A DNA stretch of 64,000 nucleotides, from contig NZ_JAAGSC010000043.1 in the NCBI RefSeq assembly GCF_010499265.1, positions 7,843 through 71,842 of the forward strand. The letters run 5' to 3'. Each line of letters opens with the position of its first letter. Positions within the stretch are counted from its first letter, which is position 1. Made by a program: the position numbers and the translations under genes. Shown here one piece after another: positions 38,226 to 45,870 of the stretch. Below the pieces are notes generated by a model, which made no database searches, was not told where the DNA came from, and was given only the letters and a program-made list of their open reading frames with translations. The stretch is from Wenzhouxiangella limi (GTDB lineage Bacteria > Pseudomonadota > Gammaproteobacteria > Xanthomonadales > Wenzhouxiangellaceae).

Positions 38226-40657
38226 CAGCTTGCTCTCAGTAACGGGGCGGGATCACGGCTGGCAATCTTCCAGGCCGGGTAGGCCCCGGCGGCCGTGCCC
38301 AGCAGCAGGGCCAGCGGGATGATCACGGCCAGCGGCTGCCACGGCCAGGTCAGGGCCAGGCTCCAGCCGAAAGCCCGCGGCTGCACGGCCAGCGACAGCA
38401 CGGCGTGGATGAGCATGCTGAACGGGACCGCCATCACCACGGCGATGGCCGCCAGGCTGGTGGTCTGGGTCAGCACCACGCCGGCCAGCCCGCGCCGCGG
38501 CAGGCCCAGGGCGCGCAGCGTGGCGTATTCGCGGCCGCGCTCCAGCCCCAGCGCCAGCAGGGCGCTGATCAGGGCGATGGCGGCGATCATGCCGACCAGA
38601 ATGGCCAGCGCCCAGGAGATCCTGAACGTGCGGTCGAAAACGGCCAGGGTCTGCTCGCGCACCTGCTCGCGCGTGGTCAGGTTGCCGGCCGGATAGGCGT
38701 CCGCGATCTTGCTCTCGAGTTCCTCCAGACCGGTTCCGGCCTGCAGGTACAGGCCGATGCTGTCGCGCTGTTCGTCCTGCCACAGCTCGCGGAAGCGCCA
38801 GCCGATCAAACCGACCAGGCCGCGGTCGTTGCTGAAATCGCGGTAGACGGCGGCGACGTCGAAGCTGGCGGCCCCGGACGGCGTGGCCAGCTCGATCCGG
38901 TCTCCGGGCTCAAGCCCCTTGCGCCGGGCCATGGGCTCGGTCAGCAGGACGGCGGTTCCGGCCTCGACCGCCGGCTGCGCGCTTTCGCGGTCGCCGCTGA
39001 CCCATTCGAAGGCCGCCCAGGCTTTCCGGTTGAGGTCGTATCCAACCACCATACTGCCGTCATCCATCCGGATCTGGCGCGAGCTGGTCAGCATTTCGAT
39101 CTCCGGCCAGGCACGCAGGTCCTCGACGTCTTGCGAGTCGAGCTGCCCCTGGCTGACGGTGAGATAGACGTCGGCACTGATCAGGCGGCTGACCCAGTCG
39201 TCCACGGTGGCGCGGAACCCCAGCACCATCATGCCGACTCCGGCGCTCAGCGCCAGCGCCAGGCTAAGCGCCGAGACCGCAGGCGCCAGGCGCTGACGCG
39301 AACTCATCAGCATCTTGATCGCGCGCGGCATCAGGCCGCTGCCGCGGACGCTGAACAGCCGCAGCAGCTGCATTCCGATCGCCGGCGCCAGCAGGGCACA
39401 GCCCGACAGCATCAGGAACAGTCCGGCCATGACCGGCGGCAGGCCGCGGGTGGTCACGATCAGCGCTGCGCCCGACACCAGCAGCAGGCCGGGCAGCCAG
39501 CGCGACAACTGTAGTCCAGCGGGGCGGGTCTCGTGGACGGTTCGGGCAAGCTGCCCCGGCGGAATGCGCTGGGCCTCGCGCAACACGCCGTACACGCTGG
39601 CCAGCGCCATGATCACGGCCATGACCCAGACGGTTGCGTACAGCCCCAGGCTGGGCCGAATGCCGGCCGAAGCGACCATCCGGTACAACTCGGCCACCGG
39701 CTGACGAACCAGGTCCAGCAATGCGCTCGCCATCAGGGTGCCCAGGGCGAGTCCGGCCAGCGCTCCGAGTCCGGCCAGGATCACGGTCTCCAGGGCCAGC
39801 AGCGCCTGGATGCGACCCTGGGTGACGCCGACGGCGCGCAGCATGCCGATGGTGCGGCGGCGCTGAACCAGCAGGAAGGCGAGCACGCTGTAGATCACGA
39901 ACAGTCCCACCGCCAGGCTGAGCAGGCTCATCGCCGTCAGGTTGGCGCGCATGCCGGCGGTCAGCGCGGCGGCCGATTCGCGCCGCTGTTGGGCGTCGAC
40001 CAGTTCCAGGCCCTCGGGCAGATGCTCGATTAGCCAGTCGCGGTGCTGCGACGAGGTTTCGATGAAGCTCAGCTCCCCCCGGCGCCCGGTCAGGTGCTGG
40101 GCCGCGGCCAGGTCCATGATGACCCGATCGTCCAGCTCGCGTCGGGCGCTGACGGTGGCAACGATTTCGAGCTTCAGCGTTTCGCCCGAATGGCTGACCT
40201 CAAGCACGCCTTCCGGGCCTAGGCCGAGGCGCTGCAGCGTGGTTTCGCTGACCACGGCCGCATTGGCCTGCGTGAGCAGCTGGCCGGTGGCCGAACCGGT
40301 CGGGCGAACGGCGCTGTCGCGGTCCAGCGACAGCGGATCGACGGCCAGCAGTTCCAGCATCCGGTCCCCGTACCGAAGCCGCGAACTCAAGACCGGCAGC
40401 AGCGCCGGGGCGCCGGGCGTGGTGGCCAGTTGGCGGTACAGACTCTCATCCAGCGGACCGCGCGGATCGGTGATGCGTATGGTCTCGCTGCCGCTCAGGG
40501 ATTCGGTCGCGCTGTCGAGCGCGTCGATGAGAACATCGCGCATCAGCGCCACGCCGGTCACGACCGCGACGCCGGCGGCGATGCCGATCAGGGCCAGCAG
40601 CAACTGCCCGGGGTGGCGGTAAAAAAACCGCCGCGAGGACTCCAGCAGCAGCCGCAT
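38225..40657 (-). CDS. Fused FtsX/MacB-type ABC permease (AttFG-like)
   Basis: About 810 residues with two FtsX domains in one chain. Helix 1 (LLLALIGIAAGVAVVTGVAL) is followed by a first periplasmic domain, a three-helix FtsX unit (about 230-370), a central pair of helices, a second periplasmic domain (about 490-650) and a final FtsX unit (670-800). This gives about ten helices, the layout of AttF and AttG joined, or of YbbP-like proteins. The start at [12 protein letters not shown] overlaps the ATPase stop as TGATG. It probably moves lipids or lipoproteins outward using periplasmic conformational change rather than classic import. Confidence 0.87.
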   Translation of the reverse strand: MRLLLESSRRFFYRHPGQLLLALIGIAAGVAVVTGVALMRDVLIDALDSATESLSGSETIRITDPRGPLDESLYRQLATTPGAPALLPVLSSRLRYGDRMLELLAVDPLSLDRDSAVRPTGSATGQLLTQANAAVVSETTLQRLGLGPEGVLEVSHSGETLKLEIVATVSARRELDDRVIMDLAAAQHLTGRRGELSFIETSSQHRDWLIEHLPEGLELVDAQQRRESAAALTAGMRANLTAMSLLSLAVGLFVIYSVLAFLLVQRRRTIGMLRAVGVTQGRIQALLALETVILAGLGALAGLALGTLMASALLDLVRQPVAELYRMVASAGIRPSLGLYATVWVMAVIMALASVYGVLREAQRIPPGQLARTVHETRPAGLQLSRWLPGLLLVSGAALIVTTRGLPPVMAGLFLMLSGCALLAPAIGMQLLRLFSVRGSGLMPRAIKMLMSSRQRLAPAVSALSLALALSAGVGMMVLGFRATVDDWVSRLISADVYLTVSQGQLDSQDVEDLRAWPEIEMLTSSRQIRMDDGSMVVGYDLNRKAWAAFEWVSGDRESAQPAVEAGTAVLLTEPMARRKGLEPGDRIELATPSGAASFDVAAVYRDFSNDRGLVGLIGWRFRELWQDEQRDSIGLYLQAGTGLEELESKIADAYPAGNLTTREQVREQTLAVFDRTFRISWALAILVGMIAAIALISALLALGLERGREYATLRALGLPRRGLAGVVLTQTTSLAAIAVVMAVPFSMLIHAVLSLAVQPRAFGWSLALTWPWQPLAVIIPLALLLGTAAGAYPAWKIASRDPAPLLRAS

Positions 40658-41328
40658 CAGTCCTGGCTCAGGCGACCGTGGCGCAGCTGAAGCACCCGGT
40701 CGCACAACGCGGCCGCATCGTCGTTGTGGGTCACCATGAGCAAGGTGACGCCATGCTCCCGCGTGACCCGGTCAAACAGCGCCAGCACCCCTTCTGCGGT
40801 GGTCTGATCAAGACTGCCGGTGGGCTCGTCGGCGAGCAGGAGGGCGGGCCGGTGGACCAGGGCCCGGGCAATCGCCACGCGCTGCTTTTCGCCGCCGGAG
40901 AGTTTTTCCGGCAGTCGTTCCAGCAGGTCCGCGATGCCCAGCTCCTCGGCCAGTTCGGTGATGCGCTGACGCTGATCCAGCCGGTTGTTCAGCCACAGCG
41001 GCAGCTCGATGTTTTCGCGCACGGTCAGACTGTCGATCAGGTTGAAGTCCTGGAACACCAGGCCGATGTAGCGCGCTCGGAAGCGGGTGCGCTCGGGCTC
41101 GGCCAGTCTGGAGAGGCGGTGGCCGCCGACCCTTACCTCGCCGGCGTCGGGCGTGTCCATGCCGGCAGCCAGGTGGAGCAGCGTGGTCTTGCCCGAGCCG
41201 GATGAGCCCATGACCGCAACGCGTTCGCCCGCGCTCAGCTCCAGGGTCAGATCATCGAGCACCTGCACCGGTCCGCTCGTCCCGAAGCGGCGCTGCAGAC
41301 CCTGAATGAGCAGGACTGGTTCACCCAC
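40657..41328 (-). CDS. ABC transporter ATP-binding protein (LolD/MacB type)
   Basis: About 223 residues, one complete ATPase domain: GSSGSGKTT (Walker A), [11 protein letters not shown] (Q-loop), [15 protein letters not shown] (signature) and [11 protein letters not shown] (Walker B), with the H-loop in VTHN. Strong match to the ATPases that pair with FtsX-type permeases. GTG 41328 is chosen because it overlaps the upstream stop (GTGGGTGA) and has GGAG before it; longer readings add a tail without similarity. Confidence 0.92.
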   Translation of the reverse strand: MGEPVLLIQGLQRRFGTSGPVQVLDDLTLELSAGERVAVMGSSGSGKTTLLHLAAGMDTPDAGEVRVGGHRLSRLAEPERTRFRARYIGLVFQDFNLIDSLTVRENIELPLWLNNRLDQRQRITELAEELGIADLLERLPEKLSGGEKQRVAIARALVHRPALLLADEPTGSLDQTTAEGVLALFDRVTREHGVTLLMVTHNDDAAALCDRVLQLRHGRLSQD

Positions 41329-41755
41329 TGAAACCGACTCCGATGAGGCCGCCGATGACCAGCAGCGCAATCGCCACGGCGCTCACCGCAAGCCGCAGGC
41401 GGCGATACCAGCCCGGCATGCGGTAGCCTTTCCAGGGTTCGTCAAGCAGCAAATGGATGCCGAACAGCGCCGCCAACCACAGGCTGGCCCAGGCGATCGG
41501 CATCAGCAAGGCCGGCCAGGCCAGAAGCACGAGCGCGTTGCTGGCGACCAGCAACCGGGGGCGGGTTCGCTCCCCGAGCAGGTGCCGGGCCCACAGTGTT
41601 CCGGCCAGAAACGACAGAATCAGCGTGGCGTAGCCAACCAGCAGCAACTCCAGCCAGGGCGGGGTTTCGATCATGCTGACCAGCGCCAGGGCGGCAAAGG
41701 GAATGACGCCACTCCAGGTCAGCGTTCGAGTGGTCGTGACAGTGACGGAATCCAC
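41321..41755 (-). CDS. DUF3429 membrane protein
   Basis: About 144 residues with four membrane helices and a short basic loop (PWKGYRMPGWYRRLR). The segment YATLILSFLAGTLWA is the DUF3429 signature. The function is unknown. GTG 41755 has an AAGGG site; TTG 41791 would add 12 polar residues. It overlaps the ABC ATPase gene by eight bases, so it is the first cistron of the four-gene ABC operon. Confidence 0.8.
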   Translation of the reverse strand: MDSVTVTTTRTLTWSGVIPFAALALVSMIETPPWLELLLVGYATLILSFLAGTLWARHLLGERTRPRLLVASNALVLLAWPALLMPIAWASLWLAALFGIHLLLDEPWKGYRMPGWYRRLRLAVSAVAIALLVIGGLIGVGFSG

Positions 41756-41820
41756 GGGTGACAGGCCCTTTTCGTGACAAGTCGTAGTCAAAGTGTAGCG
41801 CCCACCTTTCCACGGCGGGT

Positions 41821-41859
41821 AAAAGAAGACCCCGACCGGGAGCCGTGGTCGGGGTCTTC
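41821..41859 (-). terminator. Intrinsic terminator on the minus strand, upstream of DUF3429
   Basis: A perfect 13-bp stem, GAAGACCCCGACC (41825-41837) with its complement at 41847-41859, closes a 9-base loop. Only the minus strand has T's after it (41824-41821), so it stops leftward transcription before the DUF3429 gene. No protein gene lies upstream on that strand, which suggests an attenuator or the end of a small minus-strand RNA. Confidence 0.7.
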
Positions 41860-42033
41860 AACGTGCATTCGGAACGGAGGGAGGGAGTCAGGGCCTTGGA
41901 GGGACCGCTCCGAACACGAGTGAAGCTTGGCCCGGCGGCGGTGAAATCACCGTGAACACCGGATTCGGGAACTTTGACCGCCGCGAAAGATCCCAAAAAT
42001 GCGCGTGTTCCCGCCCCTTGCCGAAAGTTTCAC
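41860..42033. other. Gene-free stretch between the minus-strand terminator and the plus-strand RNA promoter
   Basis: Together with its flanking signals this belongs to a 509-base gap (41756-42264) without a protein gene. It contains CGGTG/CACCG hairpin arms, a longer GCGGCGGT...ACCGCCGC inverted pair and several GGA trinucleotides (41871-41905). I see no coding frame and no convincing promoter on the minus strand. Confidence 0.4.
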
Positions 42034-42063
42034 TTGGCTTGAGGCTCGGCAATGTGGTAGGAT
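42034..42063 (+). promoter_or_regulatory. Candidate promoter of the pgi-leader RNA
   Basis: TTGGCT (42034-42039) and TAGGAT (42058-42063) with an 18-base spacer. It would start transcription near 42070, just before a stem-loop and a strong terminator. Confidence 0.4.
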
Positions 42064-42069
42064 TGAGAC

Positions 42070-42173
42070 CAACCTTGGCAAAACCACAACGGTTGGGCAA
42101 GGTTGCAGGGCGCGAAGCGAGGTACATCACTCCGATATTGTTTGCCCCTCCCGTCACCGGGAGGGGTTTTTTT
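42070..42173 (+). ncRNA. Candidate structured small RNA upstream of pgi
   Basis: About 104 bases from the predicted start to the end of a strong terminator. The 5' half folds into a stem-loop with a 7-bp outer stem AACCTTG/CAAGGTT (42071-42077, 42098-42104) and an inner AACC/GGTT pair. A GC-rich single-stranded stretch (CAGGGCGCGAAGCGAGG) links it to the terminator. No Shine-Dalgarno or plausible frame is inside. It could be a free small RNA or a leader that controls pgi, 92 bases further on. It lacks the SRP RNA and 6S signatures and I cannot name a family. Confidence 0.5.
42145..42173 (+). terminator. Strong intrinsic terminator upstream of pgi
   Basis: A perfect 9-bp stem CCCCTCCCG/CGGGAGGGG with a TCAC tetraloop, followed by seven T (42167-42173). 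Orientation is plus, towards pgi. Confidence 0.9.
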
Positions 42174-42250
42174 GTCCGTCGACACGGTGTGTGACGTTTC
42201 AGGCGGGCACGCTAGAATGGCGCTGTTGTCCGCGGCAAGGGACGATTACA

Positions 42251-42257
42251 AGGAGGT
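42251..42257 (+). promoter_or_regulatory. Shine-Dalgarno that fixes the pgi start
   Basis: AGGAGGT is a complete anti-16S match and lies seven bases before GTG 42265. The upstream in-frame ATG at 42217 has no such site. Confidence 0.85.
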
Positions 42258-42264
42258 CTGTCGA

Positions 42265-43707
42265 GTGTTGCGAGAAAACAACAGCCCGCCCGAAGTAGCG
42301 GATCTTTTCCGGCGTGACCCGGATCGAGGCGCAGCATTCTCGGTCCTGCAGCAAGGCTGGATGCTCGATTATTCGCGAATACCACTGGATCGACCCCAGC
42401 GAGACCTGTTGCTGGACCTGCCTCGGCGGGTTCAGCTGCGCCCGGCGGTCGACCGCTTGTTTGATGGCGCCATTGTCAACCCGTCCGAAGCGCAGCCCGC
42501 GCTGCACATGCAGCTGCGTGGCCAGGACGCCAGCCCCGAGCGTCTGGCGGAGCGCCGGCAAATGCTGGCGCTGGCTGATCGACTGCATTCCGGCCGGGCG
42601 GGTCTCACCGATCTGGTCCACATCGGGATCGGTGGATCGGATCTCGGTCCGCGATTGGTGGCTGATGCCCTGGACGAAGACGACAGCGCCGTGCGCGTCC
42701 ATTGGTTGTCGACCCTGGATGGGCGCCGGTTCGAGCGTCTGCTGCGCCAGCTCGACCCTGCCCGAACCGGCGTCGTCATTGCTTCGAAATCTTTTTCGAC
42801 CGAAGAGACCATGACCCAGGCCGAGGCCATGCGGGTCTGGATGGGAAAAGACTTTGAGGCCGGCTCGTGGGCCAGCACAGCCAATGTCGATCGCGCCGTC
42901 GCCTTCGGCATACGGCCGGAGCACGTTTTGCCGTTTCCGGTCTGGACCGGCGGACGCTATTCACTGTGGTCCTCGGTGGGTGTCAGCGCGGGCGCGCAGA
43001 TCGGGTCGAGTCGATTCGAGGAGCTGCTGGCTGGAGCCGCGGTGGCCGATCAGGCAATGCAGCGCGCGCCGGATGCTTCCAGCCTGGCGGTGATGCTGGG
43101 GTTGATGATTCACTATTTTCGGCGCGAGCTGGCGCTGCCGACCCTGGGTGTGGTGGCATACGAGCCGCGATTGGCGCTGCTCGGCGATTACCTGCAGCAG
43201 CTGGTCATGGAAAGCCTCGGCAAGGGCGTGGATCTGACTGACCAGCCGCTCGCTCAGCCGAGCGTGCCACTGGTTTACGGCGGACGGGGAACGGATCTGC
43301 AGCATTCGATCTTTCAGGCCCTTCACCAGGGCACGGATACCCACCCGTTATTGCTGGTCGGCAGCCTGGCCGACAGTCATGGTCATGTTGAATGGCAGCA
43401 GGCGCAGCTGGCGCATCTGCTGGCGCAGGCAGCGGCTTTTGCGCGCGGACGCCACGATGGCGCGCCGCATCGTCGCCTGCCCGGCAATCGACCGGTCGGT
43501 GTGCTGCTGGCCGAGCGCCTCACGCCAGAGGCGCTGGGTTTTCTTCTGGCAAGCTTCGAGCACGCGGTTTACGTGTTATCCGTGCTGTGGCAGATCAACG
43601 CGTATGATCAATGGGGCGTCGAGGAAGGCAAGCGGCTGGCGGCCGGGATTCGGCAGAGGCTTGCGAACGACGCGCTCAGCCTGGAAAAACTGGCCGGCTT
43701 TTTCTGA
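42265..43707 (+). CDS. pgi: Glucose-6-phosphate isomerase, short form
   Basis: 480 residues; interconverts glucose-6-phosphate and fructose-6-phosphate in the cytosol. Family motifs: HIGIGGSDLGPRL, SKSFSTEETMTQ (phosphate loop), LVMESLGKG (catalytic Glu), GTDLQHSIFQALHQG (catalytic His) and WGVEEGKRLA (catalytic Lys). It is about 70 residues shorter than the E. coli enzyme, and the loss is spread through the N-terminal region and surface loops rather than a broken frame. GTG 42265 with a perfect Shine-Dalgarno is preferred to ATG 42217, which would lengthen it by 16 residues. Confidence 0.93.
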   Translation: MLRENNSPPEVADLFRRDPDRGAAFSVLQQGWMLDYSRIPLDRPQRDLLLDLPRRVQLRPAVDRLFDGAIVNPSEAQPALHMQLRGQDASPERLAERRQMLALADRLHSGRAGLTDLVHIGIGGSDLGPRLVADALDEDDSAVRVHWLSTLDGRRFERLLRQLDPARTGVVIASKSFSTEETMTQAEAMRVWMGKDFEAGSWASTANVDRAVAFGIRPEHVLPFPVWTGGRYSLWSSVGVSAGAQIGSSRFEELLAGAAVADQAMQRAPDASSLAVMLGLMIHYFRRELALPTLGVVAYEPRLALLGDYLQQLVMESLGKGVDLTDQPLAQPSVPLVYGGRGTDLQHSIFQALHQGTDTHPLLLVGSLADSHGHVEWQQAQLAHLLAQAAAFARGRHDGAPHRRLPGNRPVGVLLAERLTPEALGFLLASFEHAVYVLSVLWQINAYDQWGVEEGKRLAAGIRQRLANDALSLEKLAGFF

Positions 43708-43855
43708 TAGCGTAGGAAGGACTGCAAGTTGCCAATTATGAAAGCAACCGATCGTCTGGTCGGTCCACTTCAGCAAGCGGGCATAAAGAGACCTGCCAAT
43801 AGTCCCTGATAGGGGCCAGCAATGCCACGTAAACGACACATTTGGAGAAATGATT

Positions 43856-44164
43856 ATGAGTGACAAGAAAATTCTGACTTCCGCAATCGGTACACTGTCG
43901 GCCCTGTCGTTCTCGCTGGGCGCCATTGCCGCCGAGCCATCGACCGACAACCTGTTCGAGGCCGAATCCCTGGAACGTGGCTTCATGTCGCAGCAGGCCG
44001 GTTTCGAAGAAGGATCCTGCGGCGAAGGTCGGTGCGGTGAAGGTCAGTGTGGCGAAGGCGCGTGCGGTGAAGACGAAGACGAGGACAAGGACGAAGACGA
44101 CAAGGACGAAGAAGGTTCCTGCGGCGAAGGCAGCTGCGGCGAAGGCAGTTGCGGCGAAGCCTGA
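43856..44164 (+). CDS. hvfA: HvfA-like secreted Cys-rich RiPP precursor (EGxCG repeats)
   Basis: 102 residues. A Sec-type signal peptide (ILTSAIGTLSALSFSLGAIAA, cut near Ala26) leads to a short spacer, then four EGxCG pentapeptides (Cys55, 60, 65, 70), an Asp/Glu/Lys run (72-85) and three more (Cys89, 94, 99). In Haemophilus HvfA the cysteines of EGKCG units are turned into thiooxazole/oxazolone-thioamide groups that bind Cu(I); here the third residue is S, R, Q or A instead of K. I start at ATG 43856 because GGAG is eight bases upstream; ATG 43850 is too close to it. Modification and metal are inferred from the adjacent MNIO and DUF2063 genes. Confidence 0.85.
   Translation: MSDKKILTSAIGTLSALSFSLGAIAAEPSTDNLFEAESLERGFMSQQAGFEEGSCGEGRCGEGQCGEGACGEDEDEDKDEDDKDEEGSCGEGSCGEGSCGEA
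44009..44155 (+). repeat. Seven EGxCG pentapeptide units in the hvfA core
   Basis: Fifteen-base coding repeats GAAGGx-xxxTGCGG-type, four in the first block and three in the second, split by a GAC/GAA-rich segment at 44069-44110. The last three copies are nearly identical at DNA level, which suggests recent duplication. Confidence 0.85.
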
Positions 44165-44182
44165 GGCCTTTGGGCTTTGATC

Positions 44183-45034
44183 ATGTCTTCGAATGATCGT
44201 CCGGTGCACGGCGCCGGGCTCGGACTGCGGCGGGCCCTGCTGGGTCCGCTGCAGGACGCGGATCTGGAGAAAGTGGGATTCCTGGAGCTCGCGCCGGAAA
44301 ACTGGATCGGCGTCGGTGGGCGTCTCCGCCGCCAGCTGGCCTGGTATACGGAGCGCTTTCCGCTGGTCTGCCACGGCCTGTCGCTTTCCATCGGCGCGCC
44401 GGAACCGCTCGATTCGTCCTATCTCAAGCGCCTGAGATCGTTTCTGGACGAACACGAAGTGCGCTGTTTTTCCGAGCATCTGAGTTACTGCTCCGAGCAT
44501 GGACACCTGTACGACCTGATGCCGCTGCCCTTCCTGCCCGAAACGGTGGCGTGGGTGGCCGACCGCATTGCCCAGGTACAGGATGCACTCGGCCGGCAAA
44601 TTGCCGTGGAGAATATTTCCTATTACGCGCCGGTAGCGACCGAAATGTCAGAGCTGGAATTCATCAACGAAGTCTGCACCCGGGCCGACTGCCTGTTGCT
44701 GCTGGACGTTAACAACGTGCACGTCAACAGCGTCAACCACGGTTACGACCCCGACGACTTCCTGGCCGGGCTGCCGCATGATCGGGTGGCCTACCTGCAC
44801 GTGGCCGGCCATCATCATGAGGCCGACGATCTGATTGTCGATACCCACGGCGCTCCCGTGGCCGACCCGGTGTGGGGATTGTTGCGTCACGCCTACGGCA
44901 TTCTTGGCGCTGCGCCCACTGTGCTGGAAAGAGATTTCAATTTTCCGCCGGTGCCGGACCTGCTGGCGGAAGTGGCTACCATCGCTCGCCTTCAGCATGA
45001 CCAAGACTCGAAACGCGGCCAGCACGCCGCCTGA
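44183..45034 (+). CDS. hvfB: DUF692 multinuclear non-heme iron enzyme (HvfB/MbnB/BufB-like)
   Basis: 283 residues, a TIM-barrel MNIO enzyme that oxidises cysteines in ribosomal peptides. Likely iron ligands: His64 in VCHGLSLSIG, Glu98/His99 in FSEHLSYC, Glu143 in VENISYY, Asp175, His180 and His186 in LLDVNNVHVNSVNHG, His206 and His210 in YLHVAGHH, Asp220/His222 in DTHGAP and Glu249 in LERDFN. It follows the precursor by 18 bases and overlaps the partner gene, the usual A-B-C order. ATG 44183 is preferred to TTG 44177; no strong Shine-Dalgarno is seen, so coupling to hvfA translation is possible. Confidence 0.93.
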   Translation: MSSNDRPVHGAGLGLRRALLGPLQDADLEKVGFLELAPENWIGVGGRLRRQLAWYTERFPLVCHGLSLSIGAPEPLDSSYLKRLRSFLDEHEVRCFSEHLSYCSEHGHLYDLMPLPFLPETVAWVADRIAQVQDALGRQIAVENISYYAPVATEMSELEFINEVCTRADCLLLLDVNNVHVNSVNHGYDPDDFLAGLPHDRVAYLHVAGHHHEADDLIVDTHGAPVADPVWGLLRHAYGILGAAPTVLERDFNFPPVPDLLAEVATIARLQHDQDSKRGQHAA

Positions 45035-45788
45035 GCGCCAGCTTCGGCTCCAGGCCGAGTTTGCCGCGCACCTGCGTGACCCCGAGCACAATCCGCCGCC
45101 GGCCGGTATCGAGGACCGGCGCCTGGCCATTTACCGGCGGCTGTTTTTCGGCAACCTGCGCAACCTCATGGCGAAAAACTTTCCCGTGCTTCGGCGCATG
45201 CTCGATGATGCCGAGTGGGATCGCCTGATCCGAGAACTGATGGTCGAGCATCGCGCCACCACCCCGCTGTTCCCCGAAATCGGCAGCGAAATGCTCGAAT
45301 TCATTGACGGTCCGGGCCAACACTGGCTGTCGGATCGGCCCTGGATGGCTGAACTGATTCAGTGGGAGTATCTGGAAACCCTGGCCCGGCTGCACGAAGC
45401 CGATGTGCCCGAACAAACGGTGGTGGTGTCGGCCGATCCCGGCCACGATGAGGTGACGCTTAACCCGACCGTGCAGATGGGGCGCTTCGCCTGGCCGGTC
45501 CACCGGATACGCCCCGAGTTCGTTCCCAGCGAGGCTCTGGAACAGCCGATCAATCTGCTGGTTTACCGCCGTCACGATGATCGGGTCGCCTTTGAGCGCG
45601 TCAACGATTTCACGCTGCGATTTCTTCTGTTGGCGCAATCCAATGCCGGCTCGACCGGTCTGGTTTTACTGCAAGCGCTGGCCGAGGAATCGGGCATCAG
45701 CCCGCCGGATCCGGTGATCGAAGCCGGGCGCGGGATGCTGAAGCAGCTCGGCGATCGAGAAGTGATCATATTGACAAGCCCTGGCTGA
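44997..45788 (+). CDS. hvfC: DUF2063 partner protein (HvfC/BufC-like)
   Basis: 263 residues. The N-terminal DUF2063 domain (LQAEFAAHLRDPE, IYRRLFFGNLRNLMAKNFPVL, about 12-110) is the recognised partner of MNIO enzymes and binds the precursor leader in studied systems. The C-terminal half (PEFVPSEALEQPINLLVYR, VNDFTLRFLLL) is a winged-helix-like extension. It overlaps hvfB by 38 bases, so both are translated together. Catalysis is expected to lie in HvfB; HvfC should deliver the peptide. Confidence 0.9.
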   Translation: MTKTRNAASTPPERQLRLQAEFAAHLRDPEHNPPPAGIEDRRLAIYRRLFFGNLRNLMAKNFPVLRRMLDDAEWDRLIRELMVEHRATTPLFPEIGSEMLEFIDGPGQHWLSDRPWMAELIQWEYLETLARLHEADVPEQTVVVSADPGHDEVTLNPTVQMGRFAWPVHRIRPEFVPSEALEQPINLLVYRRHDDRVAFERVNDFTLRFLLLAQSNAGSTGLVLLQALAEESGISPPDPVIEAGRGMLKQLGDREVIILTSPG

Positions 45789-45789
45789 A

Positions 45790-45865
45790 TCACTCCTTTC
45801 GTCCGTCGGCCTTGCAGCGCAGATGCATGGACTGACTGGACGTACCGAACGACTGAAAGGAGTGA
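45790..45865 (+). promoter_or_regulatory. Inverted repeat overlapping the ribosome binding site of the DoxX gene
   Basis: TCACTCCTTTC (45790-45800) is the exact reverse complement of GAAAGGAGTGA (45855-45865). The right arm contains AAAGGAG, the Shine-Dalgarno of the DoxX-family gene starting at 45871. Inner TCGG/CCGA could extend the stem. In RNA the hairpin would hide the ribosome binding site; as DNA it could also be an operator. Confidence 0.6.
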
Positions 45866-45870
45866 GCCTT

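Noticed and set aside
41870-42173. CsrB/RsmZ-like RNA suggested by many GGA motifs on the plus strand
   Set aside because: The GGA units are not in predicted loops and no promoter lies upstream of 41870.
42070-42173. SRP (4.5S) RNA or 6S RNA
   Set aside because: No GGAAGGAAGCAG-type apical motif and no long open-bubble fold.
42103-42216. 5' extension of pgi from ATG/ATG-like codons at 42103
   Set aside because: It would cross the strong terminator at 42145-42173 and lacks Pgi similarity.
43745-43764. ACCGA...TCGGT inverted pair in front of hvfA as an operator
   Set aside because: Only five bases per arm; expected by chance and not aligned with a clear promoter.
44009-44155. Short direct repeats that could be taken for a CRISPR array
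   Set aside because: They are in-frame 15-base codon repeats of the EGxCG peptide with no spacers.
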